Positions 1 through 5,538 of a DNA stretch of 6,611 nucleotides are shown piece after piece (the stretch's first letter is position 1; the number at the start of each line of letters is the position of its first letter). The DNA comes from Treponema sp. (GTDB lineage: Bacteria > Spirochaetota > Spirochaetia > Treponematales > Breznakiellaceae), in assembly GCA_031275535.1 (NCBI GenBank), contig JAISOR010000271.1, positions 1 to 6,611 on the forward strand. The letters are read 5' to 3'. The position numbers and the translations under genes were made by a program. The notes under the pieces are model-generated. The model was not told the origin of the DNA and did no database searches. It was given only the letters and a program-made list of their open reading frames with translations.

Positions 1-31
1 TTCAGCTCTGTCAAGTTGCCGCGGGGGGAGA

Positions 32-55
32 GAGAGTGAAGAGAGTGAAGAGTGA
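32..55. repeat. Short purine-rich tandem repeat
   Basis: The 9-base unit GAGAGTGAA occurs twice in tandem (32-40 and 41-49), followed by a partial third copy GAGTGA (50-55). It lies in a nearly all-purine stretch running from about 22 to 60. The copy number is too low to call a functional element. It may be slippage-prone low-complexity DNA at the edge of an intergenic region. Confidence 0.5.
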
Positions 56-201
56 CAGAGCGGCTTAATGAGTAAAGGCGGCGGGGAGGAGAAAGTGTCG
101 CGTGGGGCGGGGAAATCCGTCGATTGGCAGCCGTATTATGCGGGAGCCGTCTCTTCCCCCCATATAAGGAAAAGCCGGTAATTCCACGATTGGAGAAAGA
201 T

Positions 202-371
202 GGGACGGCCTGGGCGGGCCCTGTTTCCTTTGCCTTAAGGGTTTCCCTTCTCCGAGACCCAAAGAACCCGCTTACGCGGGGGAGGTGTTACCGGTACCCA
301 AAACACGCTCAATGTTTCGCGTGCCATTTTTTGGCGGGCCGCTTTTTGATGTTCTGCCCAGGCCGTTTTTT
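202..371 (+). ncRNA. Possible structured RNA or leader ending in an intrinsic terminator
   Basis: ACGGCCTGGGC at 205-215 is perfectly complementary to GCCCAGGCCGT at 356-366. G202-G204 could extend the helix by G-U pairs into the T run 366-371. Smaller helices fit between the arms: 239-244 with 255-260, 267-271 with 276-280 (CCCGC, TTAC loop, GCGGG), 285-289 with 302-306, and 304-308 with 319-323; the last two overlap and compete. A local hairpin, 333-339 with 356-359 plus 362-364, also leads into the same T-tract and excludes the long helix. A transcript ending near 371 is therefore plausible. I recognise no known RNA family: consensus words of tmRNA, RNase P RNA, SRP RNA and common riboswitches are not evident. 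It could be a 6S-like or other small RNA, or just the 3' end of an upstream transcript. The start is uncertain. Confidence 0.3.
333..371 (+). terminator. Intrinsic terminator upstream of the first operon
   Basis: GGCGGGC (333-339) pairs with GCCC (356-359) and GCC (362-364), with a two-base AG bulge and a 16-base loop. A run of six T follows at 366-371. It would end transcription arriving from the left before the independent promoter at 406. The same 3' arm can instead pair with 205-215. Confidence 0.45.
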
Positions 372-405
372 CGTTCAAATGTAAAATTGCTGGGTGTACG
401 CTCCC

Positions 406-435
406 TTGACAATTCCAAGTCCCTTATAGGAGAAT
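406..435 (+). promoter_or_regulatory. Sigma70-like promoter of the receiver/bactofilin operon
   Basis: A perfect -35 TTGACA lies at 406-411. GAGAAT at 430-435 matches the -10 consensus at four of six bases with an 18-base spacer. TATAGG at 425-430 also resembles a -10 but is only 13 bases from the -35. Initiation would fall near 442, giving a leader of about 65 bases. Its place after the upstream T-tract and before the first gene supports it. Confidence 0.5.
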
Positions 436-493
436 AAAAGAGACCTGTTTTGGAATATCGTTGCAGATCAGGCAGGGCCCAGGCCGTAAAAGT

Positions 494-501
494 AAGGAAG
501 G
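494..501 (+). promoter_or_regulatory. Ribosome binding site fixing the receiver gene start
   Basis: AAGGAAGG lies five bases before ATG 507. The frame is open upstream to a TTG at 450, but that codon has no Shine-Dalgarno sequence, and the receiver fold begins directly after 507, so 507 is preferred. Confidence 0.75.
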
Positions 502-506
502 ATTGT

Positions 507-1220
507 ATGAATACCCGAAAGAAGATACTCATCGTTGATGATGATCCGTTGAATGTTGAGTTCTTCGATGTGATGCTCTCCAAACTCGGGTTTGTCGTTG
601 AAAAAGCCCTGGACGGGCTGGAGGCCATAGAACAGGTAAAACGGTTTCATCCTGACCTTATCGTGCTGGATAATATTATGCCCAAGATGTCCGGCTGGGA
701 AGTTACCAAGATCCTCAAGGGGGATCCGAAATTCTCCGGAATTCCCATTATTATGTTTTCCGCCATGGATGATGTTAAAGACAAGGTTGAGGGCTTCGAG
801 CTTGGGGTGGACGATTATATCACCAAACCCTTTAATTTTTCCGAGGTCCTGGCGCGGATCCGGGCGGTCCTGCGGAACCGGGAGCTTTTCGGCCAAATTG
901 CGGTCCGGGAATCCCGGTTAAGCCTGGCGGAAGAACTAAGCGCCGATATGAAGAACACCCTGGGGGATTTTATAAAGGGCATGGACGAACTGGACGGGGC
1001 AATTAGGGCCCTTTCCCAATCCGGCCCCTCCCTTGATGAAAAGGACCGGACCCGGCTCCTGGAGGCCGTAAAGGAAAAATCATCCGCCGTCCGTATGCTC
1101 ATGGTCGATCTGGACGCCCGTATAGGGCGGACCGTGACGGAATGGGAGGATCTAAAGAAAAACGAGATAGGGCTCAAGACCCTGGAAACCCAGATCCGGC
1201 GGTCCCTGCATCAGGAGTAA
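507..1220 (+). CDS. Response regulator receiver protein with helical C-terminal region, no DNA-binding domain
   Basis: The 237-residue protein starts with a complete CheY-like receiver domain (about 5-124). Visible landmarks are the acidic pair D12-D13, the phosphoacceptor D55 in the motif VLDNIMPKMSG, S85 at the Thr/Ser switch position, and K107-P108 in YITKPF. Phosphorylation by a histidine kinase is expected from the family; no kinase lies in this window. Residues 125-237 are charged and mostly helical by inspection. They show no winged helix, HTH, GGDEF, EAL, HD-GYP or kinase motifs. The output is therefore probably protein-protein interaction, perhaps through a helical or coiled-coil segment. 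It is the first gene of a tight operon; its AGGAG before the stop serves the bactofilin seven bases later, suggesting coupled translation. The receiver call is secure; the target is unknown. A link to the bactofilin is inferred from position only. Confidence 0.9.
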   Translation: MNTRKKILIVDDDPLNVEFFDVMLSKLGFVVEKALDGLEAIEQVKRFHPDLIVLDNIMPKMSGWEVTKILKGDPKFSGIPIIMFSAMDDVKDKVEGFELGVDDYITKPFNFSEVLARIRAVLRNRELFGQIAVRESRLSLAEELSADMKNTLGDFIKGMDELDGAIRALSQSGPSLDEKDRTRLLEAVKEKSSAVRMLMVDLDARIGRTVTEWEDLKKNEIGLKTLETQIRRSLHQE

Positions 1221-1227
1221 GATAAAA

Positions 1228-1644
1228 ATGGCAAAAACGGATAGCAAAAGGAAGGGCGCCCCGCCGGTGGTGGTTTTTGGGAGCAGTACCAGTTTTAGCG
1301 GATTCCTCCGTTTTAAGGAAACCCTCTGTATCCAGGGGAAATTCAAGGGAACCATAGAGGCCACGGGGGCGCTCATTGTTGATAAGGGCGCGGTGGTAGA
1401 GGCGGATCATATTTCGGTTACTTCCCTAATGGTGTACGGCGCGGTGGTCGGAGCCGTTCATGCCATGGATAAGATCGATATGTTCCCCGGAGCTGAAGTG
1501 CGGGGGGACCTGAGCGCCGCCCGCCTGCGGATAGCCGATGGGGTGCTTTTTGAAGGCCAGGTCAGCATGACCGGGGTGGAGAAGGACGTGGAGATATTCT
1601 CCCGTCCCACGGAAGAAATAAAGGCGGAGCTACAGAGAACCTAG
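1228..1644 (+). CDS. Bactofilin (polymer-forming cytoskeletal protein)
   Basis: The 138-residue product has the bactofilin (DUF583) pattern: a short polar, basic N-terminal tail (1-13), then a core from about 17 to 115 made of short repeating beta segments with regularly spaced Gly and hydrophobic residues. Examples are IQGKFKGTIEA (35-45), VYGAVVGAV (69-77) and VRGDLSAARLRI (91-102). A charged C-terminal tail follows. Family members form a right-handed beta-helix that polymerises end to end without nucleotide and acts as a membrane-associated scaffold for peptidoglycan enzymes, cell shape, polarity or motility factors. Length is typical. No membrane segment is evident. Its AGGAG (1213-1217) lies inside the end of the receiver gene, so the two are probably co-translated. 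The specific role (shape, flagella or division) cannot be read from the sequence. Confidence 0.92.
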   Translation: MAKTDSKRKGAPPVVVFGSSTSFSGFLRFKETLCIQGKFKGTIEATGALIVDKGAVVEADHISVTSLMVYGAVVGAVHAMDKIDMFPGAEVRGDLSAARLRIADGVLFEGQVSMTGVEKDVEIFSRPTEEIKAELQRT

Positions 1645-1664
1645 GTTCTGATGGTCGGAAAATT

Positions 1665-2186
1665 ATGTCCTGCGAACTAGATGATCCCGCGGCGGTCCTC
1701 ATAGAGGGCATGGCTCAGGCTTCCCTGACCCTTGCCGCGGCCGAGTCCTGTACCGCCGGCCTGGTGGCGGATCTGCTGGCCCGTGTGCCGGGAGCCTCCC
1801 GGGTGTTTTGGGGTTCCTTTGTCACCTATAGTCCGGACGCGAAGAAGCGGATGCTCGCCGTGGACGAGGCCCTGCTCCTGACCCATGGGGCGGTAAGCCG
1901 GGAGACGGCCCTGGCCATGGCCTCCGGGGCCCTGGAACGGAGCGGCGCCGATATGGCCCTTTCCGTTACCGGCCTGGCGGGCCCCCAGGGCGACGGCTCC
2001 CCGGTCCCGGTGGGAACCGTCTGGATAGGGACCGCGGTCCGGGGAGGGGAAGGGGAGGCTTCGGTGTTTCATTTTTCCGGGACCCGGAACGAGATCCGGG
2101 CCGCCGCGGCCCGGGAAGCCCTGAATGCGGTTTTAGGCCGTTTAAACAGGGCCGCAAAGATTGACGGCCGGGGCCGTCCTTTATAG
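1665..2186 (+). CDS. pncC: Nicotinamide-nucleotide amidase (CinA C-terminal domain family)
   Basis: The 173-residue protein corresponds to the C-terminal domain of CinA alone; the N-terminal MoCF-like domain of full-length CinA (about 400 residues) is absent. Family signatures are visible: AAAESCTAGLVADLLA at 24-39 with the motif serine S28, the segment SFVTYSPDAKKRML (51-64), and VTGLAGPQGD (101-110) followed by PVGTVWIG (115-122). The usual ESCTGG reads ESCTAG here. The family hydrolyses NMN to nicotinate mononucleotide and ammonia in the cytoplasm, returning NMN made by NAD-consuming reactions to NAD synthesis. ATG 1665 has only a weak GGA-type ribosome site. It fits because the conserved domain begins near residue 12. 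The gene follows the bactofilin by 20 bases and precedes clpP by 34, so it is probably read as part of the same operon. A competence role, sometimes implied by the name CinA, is not supported here. Confidence 0.88.
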   Translation: MSCELDDPAAVLIEGMAQASLTLAAAESCTAGLVADLLARVPGASRVFWGSFVTYSPDAKKRMLAVDEALLLTHGAVSRETALAMASGALERSGADMALSVTGLAGPQGDGSPVPVGTVWIGTAVRGGEGEASVFHFSGTRNEIRAAAAREALNAVLGRLNRAAKIDGRGRPL

Positions 2187-2187
2187 T
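2161..2187 (+). promoter_or_regulatory. Possible internal promoter for the clpP-like gene
   Basis: TTGACG (2161-2166) and TATAGT (2182-2187) each match the sigma70 consensus at five of six positions. The 15-base spacer is short. They overlap the 3' end of pncC and would give a leader of roughly 26 bases before ATG 2221. The gene may therefore be expressed partly on its own. Confidence 0.3.
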
Positions 2188-2204
2188 ATGGATATATACA
2201 ATGC

Positions 2205-2213
2205 AAAGGGGAG
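2205..2213 (+). promoter_or_regulatory. Ribosome binding site fixing the clpP-like start
   Basis: AAAGGGGAG ends seven bases before ATG 2221. The frame remains open upstream to a TTG at 2161 and an ATG at 2188, but those would overlap or abut the pncC stop and have no comparable Shine-Dalgarno sequence. Confidence 0.65.
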
Positions 2214-2220
2214 AGGGTTG

Positions 2221-2835
2221 ATGAATCAATATGATAAGAACCGGGCCGAAGATGAAGAGGACGAGGATGACGGAGATGCGGTAAAGGAAGGGGGCGCGGA
2301 CCCGCTTCTCCATAAGATGCTTAAAACCCGGACTATTCTGCTTTCCGGGGAAGTAAAAAAGGAGCTGGCCGAGCGGACCATCCGGCAGCTTTTGCTTTTG
2401 GAAGACATGGGGGATGGGGACATCCGTATTTTTATCGATTCCCCCGGCGGGGACGCCGATGCGGGATATGCGATTTTCGACATGATCCGTTTTATCAAGC
2501 CCCCGGTATGGACCATCGGGATGGGCCTGGTGGCCAGCGCGGCGGCCATTATACAGCTGGCCTGTCCCAGGGAGCGGCGGATAGGCCTGCCCAACAGCCA
2601 TTACCTTATCCACCAGCCCCTTTCGGGCATCCGGGGGGTGGCTACGGACATAGAGATCCACGCCCGGGAACTGGATAAGCTGAGGGAAAAGATAAACCAC
2701 CTTATCGCCGACGAGACCGGCGTGGGCTATGACCAGGTGGAAAAGGACACCGACCGGGATTATTGGATGAACGCCGAGGATGCGGTTAAGTACGGCCTGA
2801 TTTCCCGGGTGGTCAGATCCCGGAGCGAGTTGTAG
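2221..2835 (+). CDS. clpP: ClpP-family serine protease subunit, variant N-terminus
   Basis: This 204-residue protein aligns with ClpP from about residue 34 to the end. The triad is visible as S106 (in GLVAS), H131 (in LIHQP) and D180 (in KDTDRD). The spacings 25 and 49 are the same as in E. coli ClpP. Other landmarks are IDSPGGD (72-78), LPNSHYLIHQP (123-133) and the handle segment VATDIEIHARE (140-150). The family forms barrel-shaped tetradecamers that degrade unfolded or tagged proteins fed by ClpX, ClpA or ClpC. The N-terminus is unusual: residues 10-19 are nine acidic residues in ten, and the usual GERxxDIYSRLL axial-loop segment is replaced by GADPLLHKMLKTR. It is not beside tig or clpX, so it is probably a second ClpP (ClpP2-type) rather than the main one. 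The catalytic core looks intact. Its 3' end overlaps the opposing galactosidase gene by 23 bases. Confidence 0.87.
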   Translation: MNQYDKNRAEDEEDEDDGDAVKEGGADPLLHKMLKTRTILLSGEVKKELAERTIRQLLLLEDMGDGDIRIFIDSPGGDADAGYAIFDMIRFIKPPVWTIGMGLVASAAAIIQLACPRERRIGLPNSHYLIHQPLSGIRGVATDIEIHARELDKLREKINHLIADETGVGYDQVEKDTDRDYWMNAEDAVKYGLISRVVRSRSEL

Positions 2836-4759
2836 ACAGGCTTATGCTGCGGCGGGCAAAGACCATGGCCTTGCCTGTTTTAAGCCGGTGATCGGTCAGG
2901 AACCGTCCCGCGGAAAGGGCCGCGTATAGTTGGGCCTCCCCGGCCTGGTCAAGCCTAAAGGGATGGTTTGACAGGTTGATAATCCCCGCGGTTTTCCCGG
3001 AGCGGCTTTCCAGGCGGAATACGTCCCGGCCTATCCGGGTGGCTCCGTATTCATCATCCGCCAGGGCATCGTAGAGGGTGATGATCCGCCGGGTCAGGGC
3101 TAGGTCTTTTTCGGTCAGGCCGAGGGGATCGTCGGAAAACATGATCTGCCCCGCCAAAAGAAAATTGACCAGGGCGATAAGCTCCTTTTCGTTTTCAGAA
3201 AGCCTGCAATTCCGGGACCGCAGAAAGACGACATCCGGGTCGTTGATATAGACCGTGCCGTCCATAAAGGACCGGCCTATGGTATCCAGGAGAGAAACAT
3301 AGGCCCCGGGCCGTCCCACATGGCCCAGGAACTTTACCAGCTTCCAGTCCCATTCTTCCCGGGTATCCGCCCCTATCCGGGAAAGGGGGAAGCGCCGGTA
3401 GGAGGGGCCCAGGGGGAGCCCGCAGCCTAAATAGGCCACCGGCAGCCCCGAGGCGCCGGTACTCCTGCCGGTAAGGAGGGCCGCGGCCCTTTCGTAGTGT
3501 TCATAGGGGCTGCCCCCATTGGCAAAGGCGCCGGAAAAAAAGCCCGCATAGAGAAAATCCAGCTTGAGGTAGCGGAAGCCCCATTCGTCAATGACCCGGT
3601 CTATAAGGGCCTTGAGGTAGGTCTGCACATCCTCCCGGGAAAGATCGAGGCAGTAGTATTGCTTGTCCCAAAGGTGGTTGAAGCCCGCCACCACCGCGCC
3701 GCCCCGGGCATCCCGCAGAAGCCAATGGGGTTTTTCCCTAAAGAGCCGGGCCCTCCGGGTGACCAGGAAGGGGGCCAGCCAGAGACCGGGGATGTATCCG
3801 GCGGCCTCTATTTTTTTTGCCACCGGGCCCAGGCCCTGGGGAAATTTCCGGAGGTCCACATCCCATTCGCCCACGGCCTTTTCCCAGCCGTCGTCAATCT
3901 GAAACACCGCCGGCCTTCCCCGATCCCGGTACCAGCTTTTGATTAAATTACCGGTCCTGCCCAGGGCCTCCAGATCCTCCAGGATGAGCCCCTCATCAAT
4001 ATCCGTATAGTGGTTATACCAGGATTCATAGCCGCCGGGGAGGGCGGCCTTTCCCTTGGGCGGGGCCCGGCCGTTTTCGGAACGCAGGAAATTGATGGTA
4101 TTAAAGGGAGCCCGCTGTTGATACACCGCGCCAATGGCGTCTTTAAAGGCAAAAAAACCCCGGGCCAGGAAGATATACAGTTCCGCCATGGTCTCCTGGG
4201 GTTTCCAGGTTTTTCCGGGGCAAAAGATCTCGGCGGTGATGAACTGTTCCTCCCGGCTGATGCAGTAGCTGACCGGGGGAAGCCCGCCGCCTTCCCTGGA
4301 GGCGATGCAGAGGTAGCGGTCGCCGGCGCGGAGGTAGGTAATAAAATGGCCCGGAAGCCAGCCCTTTTCTATCCTTTCCCGGGGGCGTTCCTGCCCGGCG
4401 GGGTCGAGGAAATTCCGGGGGTGGCTGGTCTGTTTGATCAGTTCCGGGATGAGCCGTACTTTTCGGGGCGGGGTTTCCCCCTTTCCCAGTTCCCAGCCCG
4501 CGGACCAGGACTGCCAGCCTCCGTATTGGATCGCCAGTTCCCCCGGGTCCGCAAAGGCGTCCCGGTCCTCCCCGCCGGCGCCGGTTATATCCAGCAGTTC
4601 CTCAAAGGCCCACGAATCTATAAAAAGGGAGCCCCTATCCTCCCCGGGGATGAGCCATTCCTGGCCATTGCGGGCCGCGGTATACCGCAGCGCCATCCCC
4701 CGGGGTCCCAGGTCCAGCGGTTTTTCAGAACGGCTAATCCCCATTATACTAAGGCCCAT
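2813..4759 (-). CDS. Alpha-galactosidase, glycoside hydrolase family 36
   Basis: The 648-residue protein has the GH36 arrangement: an N-terminal beta-rich region (about 1-235, with YGGWQSWSAGWE at 79-90), a catalytic barrel (about 240-560) and a small C-terminal beta region. Barrel motifs include GYESWYNHYTDIDE (243-256), FQIDDGWE (286-293), GLWLAPF (325-331), YLKLDF (397-402), CGLPLGPSYRR (446-456), RIGADT (461-466) and YINDPDV (504-510). By family, D401 in KLD is the likely nucleophile and D465 in RIGADT the likely acid/base. The enzyme removes terminal alpha-1,6-galactose from melibiose, raffinose-type sugars or galactomannan oligomers. No signal peptide is seen, so it should act in the cytoplasm on imported sugars. 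No transporter or sugar regulator is adjacent. ATG 4759 has AGAGG five bases upstream; a second Met at residue 6 is possible. It is somewhat shorter than the classic 720-740-residue members. Alpha-N-acetylgalactosaminidase activity cannot be excluded. Confidence 0.9.
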   Translation of the reverse strand: MGLSIMGISRSEKPLDLGPRGMALRYTAARNGQEWLIPGEDRGSLFIDSWAFEELLDITGAGGEDRDAFADPGELAIQYGGWQSWSAGWELGKGETPPRKVRLIPELIKQTSHPRNFLDPAGQERPRERIEKGWLPGHFITYLRAGDRYLCIASREGGGLPPVSYCISREEQFITAEIFCPGKTWKPQETMAELYIFLARGFFAFKDAIGAVYQQRAPFNTINFLRSENGRAPPKGKAALPGGYESWYNHYTDIDEGLILEDLEALGRTGNLIKSWYRDRGRPAVFQIDDGWEKAVGEWDVDLRKFPQGLGPVAKKIEAAGYIPGLWLAPFLVTRRARLFREKPHWLLRDARGGAVVAGFNHLWDKQYYCLDLSREDVQTYLKALIDRVIDEWGFRYLKLDFLYAGFFSGAFANGGSPYEHYERAAALLTGRSTGASGLPVAYLGCGLPLGPSYRRFPLSRIGADTREEWDWKLVKFLGHVGRPGAYVSLLDTIGRSFMDGTVYINDPDVVFLRSRNCRLSENEKELIALVNFLLAGQIMFSDDPLGLTEKDLALTRRIITLYDALADDEYGATRIGRDVFRLESRSGKTAGIINLSNHPFRLDQAGEAQLYAALSAGRFLTDHRLKTGKAMVFARRSISLSTTRSGI

Positions 4760-4821
4760 AGATACCTCTATTATTTATATACCATATACTCTATTATAAA
4801 TAGGGAGATTTGCAAAGCATC
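4760..4821. promoter_or_regulatory. Divergent AT-rich promoter region between the galactosidase gene and pth
   Basis: This 62-base gap is markedly AT-rich against GC-rich flanks and must carry promoters for both directions. On the - strand a perfect TATAAT (complement of 4793-4798) would start the galactosidase mRNA about 27 bases before its ATG; its -35 is weak. On the + strand TATACT (4785-4790) and TATAAA (4795-4800) are -10 candidates for pth, also without a clear -35. Two 5-3-5 inverted repeats lie here: TATAT-ACC-ATATA (4776-4788) and CTATT-ATA-AATAG (4791-4803). They could be operators, though AT-rich palindromes arise easily by chance. Confidence 0.55.
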
Positions 4822-5481
4822 ATGATAGAACTGGTGGCCTTCCTGGGAAACCCCGGCGGGGAATATGAGGGGAACCGGCATAATGCGGGATGGCTCCTGG
4901 CGCGGCGGCTCCCCTTTTTCCCCGCGCTGAACTGGCAGCGGAAATTCAAGGGCCGTTACGCTTCCCTGGAAAGCGCGGCGCTCCGGCCAATGCCCGCGGA
5001 GGAGCCGGAAGCCCCGGCCCGCCGGATACCGCCTGATACCCCGCAGGGGCCGGACCGTGCCGGGCTGCCGGAAAAAATACACCTGCTTATGCCCGAAACC
5101 TATATGAACCGCTCGGGAGATTCGGTCCGGGCTGCGGCGTCTTTTTTTAAAATACCCCCGGAACATATTCTGGTGGTCCACGACGAACTGGAACTGCCCC
5201 TGGGCTCCGCGGCCCTTAAATTTTCCGGCGGCTTGGGGGGGCATAACGGCCTCCGGTCCATGAAGGCCGCCTTTGGCACCGCCGATTTCTGGCGTCTGCG
5301 GATAGGCATAGGCCGCCCCGATCACGACGATATCTCCGCCTGGGTCCTTTCGGATTTCAGCCCCCCGGAAGAGCCGGTCCTGGAACAGGTCCTTGCCGTC
5401 TCGGCGGAGGCCCTGGTCCGTTCTTTGCTGTCCGGCCCCGATTCCCTGCTCCCGGAATGGCATAAGAAAAAGATACTGTAG
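4822..5481 (+). CDS. pth: Peptidyl-tRNA hydrolase with an internal insertion
   Basis: The 219-residue protein is a bacterial Pth, which cleaves the ester bond of peptidyl-tRNAs that drop off ribosomes, recycling tRNA in the cytoplasm. The signature LGNPGGEYEGNRHNAGW (8-24) carries N10 and H20. MPETYMNRSG (90-99) carries N96, VVHDELELPLG (118-128) carries the catalytic D121, and GGLGGHNGL (136-144) carries N142. These match E. coli N10, H20, N68, D93 and N114. The distance from H20 to N96 is 28 residues longer than in E. coli. The extra sequence, about 50-83, is rich in Pro, Ala, Arg and Glu and sits where other family members have a short strand turn. ATG 4822 is chosen because the family begins at this point. 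It has no well-placed ribosome site: GGGAG at 4803-4807 is 14 bases away, and an in-frame TTG at 4810 is only two bases past it. mazG follows after 57 bases and is probably co-transcribed. Confidence 0.92.
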   Translation: MIELVAFLGNPGGEYEGNRHNAGWLLARRLPFFPALNWQRKFKGRYASLESAALRPMPAEEPEAPARRIPPDTPQGPDRAGLPEKIHLLMPETYMNRSGDSVRAAASFFKIPPEHILVVHDELELPLGSAALKFSGGLGGHNGLRSMKAAFGTADFWRLRIGIGRPDHDDISAWVLSDFSPPEEPVLEQVLAVSAEALVRSLLSGPDSLLPEWHKKKIL

Positions 5482-5527
5482 AGGGAGTTCCGGCAGGGCC
5501 GCGAACATTCCATAATGAAAGAAATAC

Positions 5528-5532
5528 AAGGA
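5528..5532 (+). promoter_or_regulatory. Ribosome binding site deciding the mazG start
   Basis: AAGGA lies six bases before ATG 5539. The in-frame ATG at 5515 would add eight residues but has no Shine-Dalgarno at a suitable distance. The resulting 266-residue length is close to E. coli MazG (263). Confidence 0.6.
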
Positions 5533-5538
5533 TTACCT

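Larger units (their letters stand above)
1..506. other. Non-coding region upstream of the first operon
   Basis: I find no convincing protein gene in these 506 bases. Open frames exist on both strands, but their translations are rich in Arg and Pro, match no family I know, and lack a good ribosome binding site. The region contains a purine-rich tandem repeat (32-55), a -10-like TATAAG (163-168) without a good -35 partner, several possible RNA hairpins between about 202 and 371 ending in a T-tract, a good -35 box at 406, and the leader of the gene starting at 507. A frame open from the left edge and closing with TAA at 66-68 could be the tail of an upstream gene, but 21 codons are too few to decide. 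Confidence 0.6.

Noticed and set aside
3..68. Frame open from the left edge to TAA 66-68, possible tail of an upstream gene
   Set aside because: Only 21 codons are visible and they include the low-complexity purine repeat; too little to support a gene call.
124..384. 86-codon + strand frame in the upstream region
   Set aside because: It lacks a ribosome site, has an unrecognisable Arg/Cys/Phe-rich translation, and overlaps the predicted hairpins and T-tract, so it would be cut by the terminator.
371..390. GTTCAAAT resembling a tRNA T-loop
   Set aside because: The flanking bases do not form the required GC-closed T stem, and no acceptor, D or anticodon arms are found around it.
1966..2700. 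244-codon - strand frame across pncC and clpP
   Set aside because: It lies antisense to two genes with clear catalytic motifs. Its Pro/Arg/His-rich translation resembles nothing known, and it has no ribosome site.
4760..4821. AT-rich intergenic gap as a recombination or attachment site
   Set aside because: There are no flanking direct repeats, integrase gene or truncated tRNA. A divergent promoter region explains the AT-richness.
4010..4825. Long + strand open frame opposite the galactosidase gene
   Set aside because: Its translation is Gly/Pro/Phe-rich with no family match, while the opposite frame carries the full set of GH36 motifs. High third-position GC produces long antisense frames.
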